Assembly (NCBI GenBank): GCA_028023455.1
Contig: JAQFVV010006272.1
Span: 2,519,127 to 2,583,126 of the forward strand
DNA from: Epiperipatus broadwayi
Lineage: Eukaryota > Onychophora > Udeonychophora > Euonychophora > Peripatidae
Reading direction: 5' to 3'
Length of the DNA: 64,000 bases
Below, in pieces: positions 61,672-64,000 of the stretch. The position numbers were made by a program, and so were the translations under genes. The notes under the pieces were generated by a model. It did no database searches and had not been told where the DNA came from. It saw nothing but the letters and a program-made list of their open reading frames with translations. How positions within the stretch are numbered: position 1 is the first letter of the stretch; every line of letters begins with the position of its first letter.

Positions 61672-61880
61672 TTTGACAGAATAGCTCAGTTAGTTGGAGT
61701 GTTGCCTTAAAATTCAGTATTGAAGAATCTAAAGGTGTAAGTTTGATACCTATGCTAATATTGACACTGGTCAGATCAGCAACATTTAAAGAAGAATGGA
61801 GAATACTCCTACTCAAAACATTGTGTAATTATTAAACTGTGTTGTCTATATGTGTGTTATTACTACAGGTTATTTGTATT
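61672..61880 (+). mobile_element. tRNA-derived SINE-like element
   Basis: TAGCTCAGTTAGTTGG (61682-61697) is a good Pol III box A, and GTTTGATACC (61741-61750) a box B with one or two changes, at tRNA-like spacing. A further ~130 bases follow without coding potential. A Pol III-driven SINE is the likely reading. The 3' limit and target duplication are unclear. Confidence 0.5.
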
Positions 61881-63540
61881 TTGAAAAGTTTAAATAAAGT
61901 TTAAAATTTTCTAGACATTCAATATTTAATTATAGATAGTGGAAATAGTCAACATACTATCACATTTAACATATCATCATCACAAATCATCAGGTATATA
62001 TTTATTACAGATTAAATTGCAATTGCAATCTACTTTTAATTATTTTTTTTAGAAATTTAATTTTTAGTCTTTAAAATGACTAAAAATAAGTTAGATATGA
62101 AGAAAGACAAATATACAACTTCCATTGAGAATAAGGATTGATGAAAATGCTGTGGAATTACTTTATTAAATGTAGGTGTTCTTGTAAAATGCTCCCATTT
62201 CACCACCTTATCTTGTATCAGATTAGGAATTAGTAAACTATCAATGACTATAAATCACTTTTATCTATATTTAAATGTAATTTAAAACAAAAGAAACCAA
62301 ACACTCCAGTCAACATAGTGATTGGACCATCATTAATTCAGAATAAAAATTACATTTCTATGCAAGCACATTTCAAGACTCATTGCAAGTGGATTGAAAA
62401 AATCTTTTATGGAATTAATAATCATCATTTAAGCATAATGTTAATGAAAATAAATGTTTGAATAGTATTGCATATTTGGGTCAGTTGTTTTGAGTTTATC
62501 TATCAGACCTAGAAAATCCAGATAACTTTATTATAATTAAGATGAAAGAATTTAATATTGTCTAAATTTTATAGTTTTTTTAGTGCATATTCACAAATAT
62601 CAATGTCTCTGCACACTGTATATATCTTCTTTTGCTCCAACAGATTTTAATCAGTTATCTTATCTGCCAGTTTTGATAGACCTGAATAAGTTAATTATTA
62701 TCTATAATAATTAATCTAAAATTAATAGTAAAATCATGTTGAACAAGTTTATAAAAAAGTTACCTACTAAATTATCTAGAATATGTTTAATCCATAATAA
62801 TGCAGAGTTTTTATTCTTCATTTATATAGATTTTTTTAAAAAAATATAGTCAGAGAATCTGCTGCAATTATCCTGTTAATTGTTGGAAATTTAATTTTAT
62901 GTTCAATACATTTATATACAAGGCCAAAATTTTCTGGAATAATAATATACTTATTAGGTATCAATTCTTAACCATTTAAAATGTGAATACTTAAAGCTTG
63001 TTTTTTTAATAAGTGTATTGCAAGAAATCTCCCTATTTAGTTAAACTTAACCAAATTGGTTTAGTATTCAAATTTTATTCTCTGTATTCTACATAATTTT
63101 GCAAAACTTTCTTCCACATTCTACCTACTGAGGTGCAATAGAGCATAACAGCCTAATTGAAAAATAAGTTTGTATTTTTATTAACATCAAATGAATTAGT
63201 AGCAGTTGTATGCCATTCTTCAAGATAGAGTGGAGACTTAATCTAAACTAATCATCATTAAAAACAAAAAAAAAAGTATTATCTTCAGACTTGGATGCAG
63301 TTGTCTTTTTATATATAATACACGTAATTATCAAATATTATTATCTGCTAAAATGTATATAAACCATAATTTAAATAAAAAGTTAATAAATACAAAAAAT
63401 TTATTTACACAAACAGCTTTGACTCGAGACTAAAACTCACTAAGAATAAATTATCAATGATATATTCTTTATTATAATGTTTAATTAAATTATTGCTTCA
63501 ATTTTTTTACCGTTAACATGTTTCAGGAAAATTTGAATGA
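61881..63540. other. No gene recognised
   Basis: AT-rich sequence without recognised motifs in either strand. Confidence 0.5.
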
Positions 63541-63686
63541 AGATTGATCATTATTATTAACGTCTTGCATTGGTGGTCGAGAGGTCAGCATGACTGCCTT
63601 GCACTTGCAGGTAGTTGCCTGGGTTACGGGTTCGCATCCCGGCCGATGCTATGACACTTAAAAAAAAGATTGATCATTATTCTTAA
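63541..63686 (+). mobile_element. tRNA-derived retroposon with 20-bp target-site duplication
   Basis: The target duplication AGATTGATCATTATTATTAA (63541-63560) recurs at 63667-63686 with one mismatch. Between them lie a few leader bases, a tRNA-like body (63567-63650), a short 3' extension (ATGACACTT) and an A-tail of about eight bases. Duplication plus A-tail is the signature of LINE-mediated target-primed insertion. It is a very short retroposon (about 106 bp). Confidence 0.88.
63567..63650 (+). tRNA. tRNA-like body (class II-type), probably a retropseudogene
   Basis: GCATTGG pairs perfectly with CCGATGC to give a 7-bp acceptor stem; box A is TGGTCGAGAGG, box B GGTTCGCATCC, the T-arm CGGG-TTCGCAT-CCCG, and an AGG...CCT pair suggests a long variable arm as in Ser/Leu tRNAs. 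The anticodon arm fits only as a 4-bp stem (CTGC/GCAG) with a 9-base loop, so the anticodon is unclear. The body is about 84 nt. The flanking target duplication shows it arrived by retroposition. Confidence 0.55.
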
Positions 63687-64000
63687 AGTTTAACTCTGTT
63701 GTTGATACTCATGTATTGTAGCATGGACATGTGGCAATAAAATATAAAACTGTAAAGCATAAAAGTATTGAAAGTTTGACTAACTTAGTCATTAGGTTTA
63801 ATTGTAAAAAACCTGTTTTGTTAACCATGAAGAAGTGAAAGGTTAGAATTTTGAAAATGGATTTTATAATATCCTTGAAGTTAGTGATGATGAAGATATT
63901 AAAAAAAAAGATAATTTTATAAATCATACTAATAATATTGAGAAAGAAATTCGGATATATTATGATATGGTAAACAAAAAGATTTATCCCTCCCTCCAAA
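63687..64000. other. No gene recognised at the window end
   Basis: A plus-strand stretch near 63860-63998 reads NGFYNILEVSDDEDI...YYDMVNKKIYPSL and could be the start of a coding piece that continues past the window; this is weak. Confidence 0.3.

Noticed and set aside
63709-63999. 96-codon hydrophobic minus-strand ORF
   Set aside because: Hydrophobicity follows from T-rich composition; no family resemblance and truncated by the window edge.

Overview
The window is strongly AT-rich eukaryotic DNA (about three quarters A+T by eye) with long TA runs, ATT/GAT microsatellites and many decayed retroelements. Non-LTR retrotransposons of RTE and CR1/Jockey type, a Penelope-like element, Tigger/pogo debris, tRNA-derived retroposons and foldback elements together indicate an invertebrate animal genome. 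I cannot fix the phylum from sequence alone; a low-GC flatworm or cnidarian are guesses. There is no bacterial-type gene organisation, CRISPR array or operon.

Only two genes look intact and conserved: two single-exon copies of a PRA1/PRAF (prenylated Rab acceptor, ARL6IP5-like) membrane protein at 24447-24956 (+) and 45476-45982 (+), about 21 kb apart. A third possible gene is a 71-codon ORF with a signal-peptide-like start at 49473-49688 (+). Everything else recognisable is mobile DNA.

Layout. 1-8744: a minus-strand LTR element with LTRs of about 2.98 kb (left copy cut by the window edge), a tRNA-Lys-like primer binding site, a repeat-filled leader and a broken coiled-coil gag-like ORF, with no recognisable pol. 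8755-10600: a repeat fragment, an 83-bp perfect inverted repeat that can fold as a hammerhead-like RNA, and a decayed RTE. 12256-13450: Tigger/pogo-like DNA transposon. 16854-19773, 32769-34803 and 58650-61633: three solo-LTR-like units related in design to the first element; all end in a hairpin of the type TGAAGC...GCTTCA. 20580-21780: a 1.2-kb palindrome made of a dispersed repeat, with another copy at 54931-55345. 25855-26245, 28581-28818, 38376-38558, 51678-51940 and 53236-53456: foldback or MITE-like elements. 30960-32540, 46510-48690 and 53620-54922: RTE copies. 36214-37675: a CR1/Jockey-like LINE whose 3' tail is a 216-bp ATT microsatellite. 56420-58570: Penelope-like element. 61672-61880 and 63541-63686: tRNA-derived retroposons, the second with a clear 20-bp target duplication.

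The most distinctive signal is the group of long LTR-like units with a terminal hairpin, together with the array of degenerate copies of the LTR/primer-site junction inside the one element that keeps an internal region.
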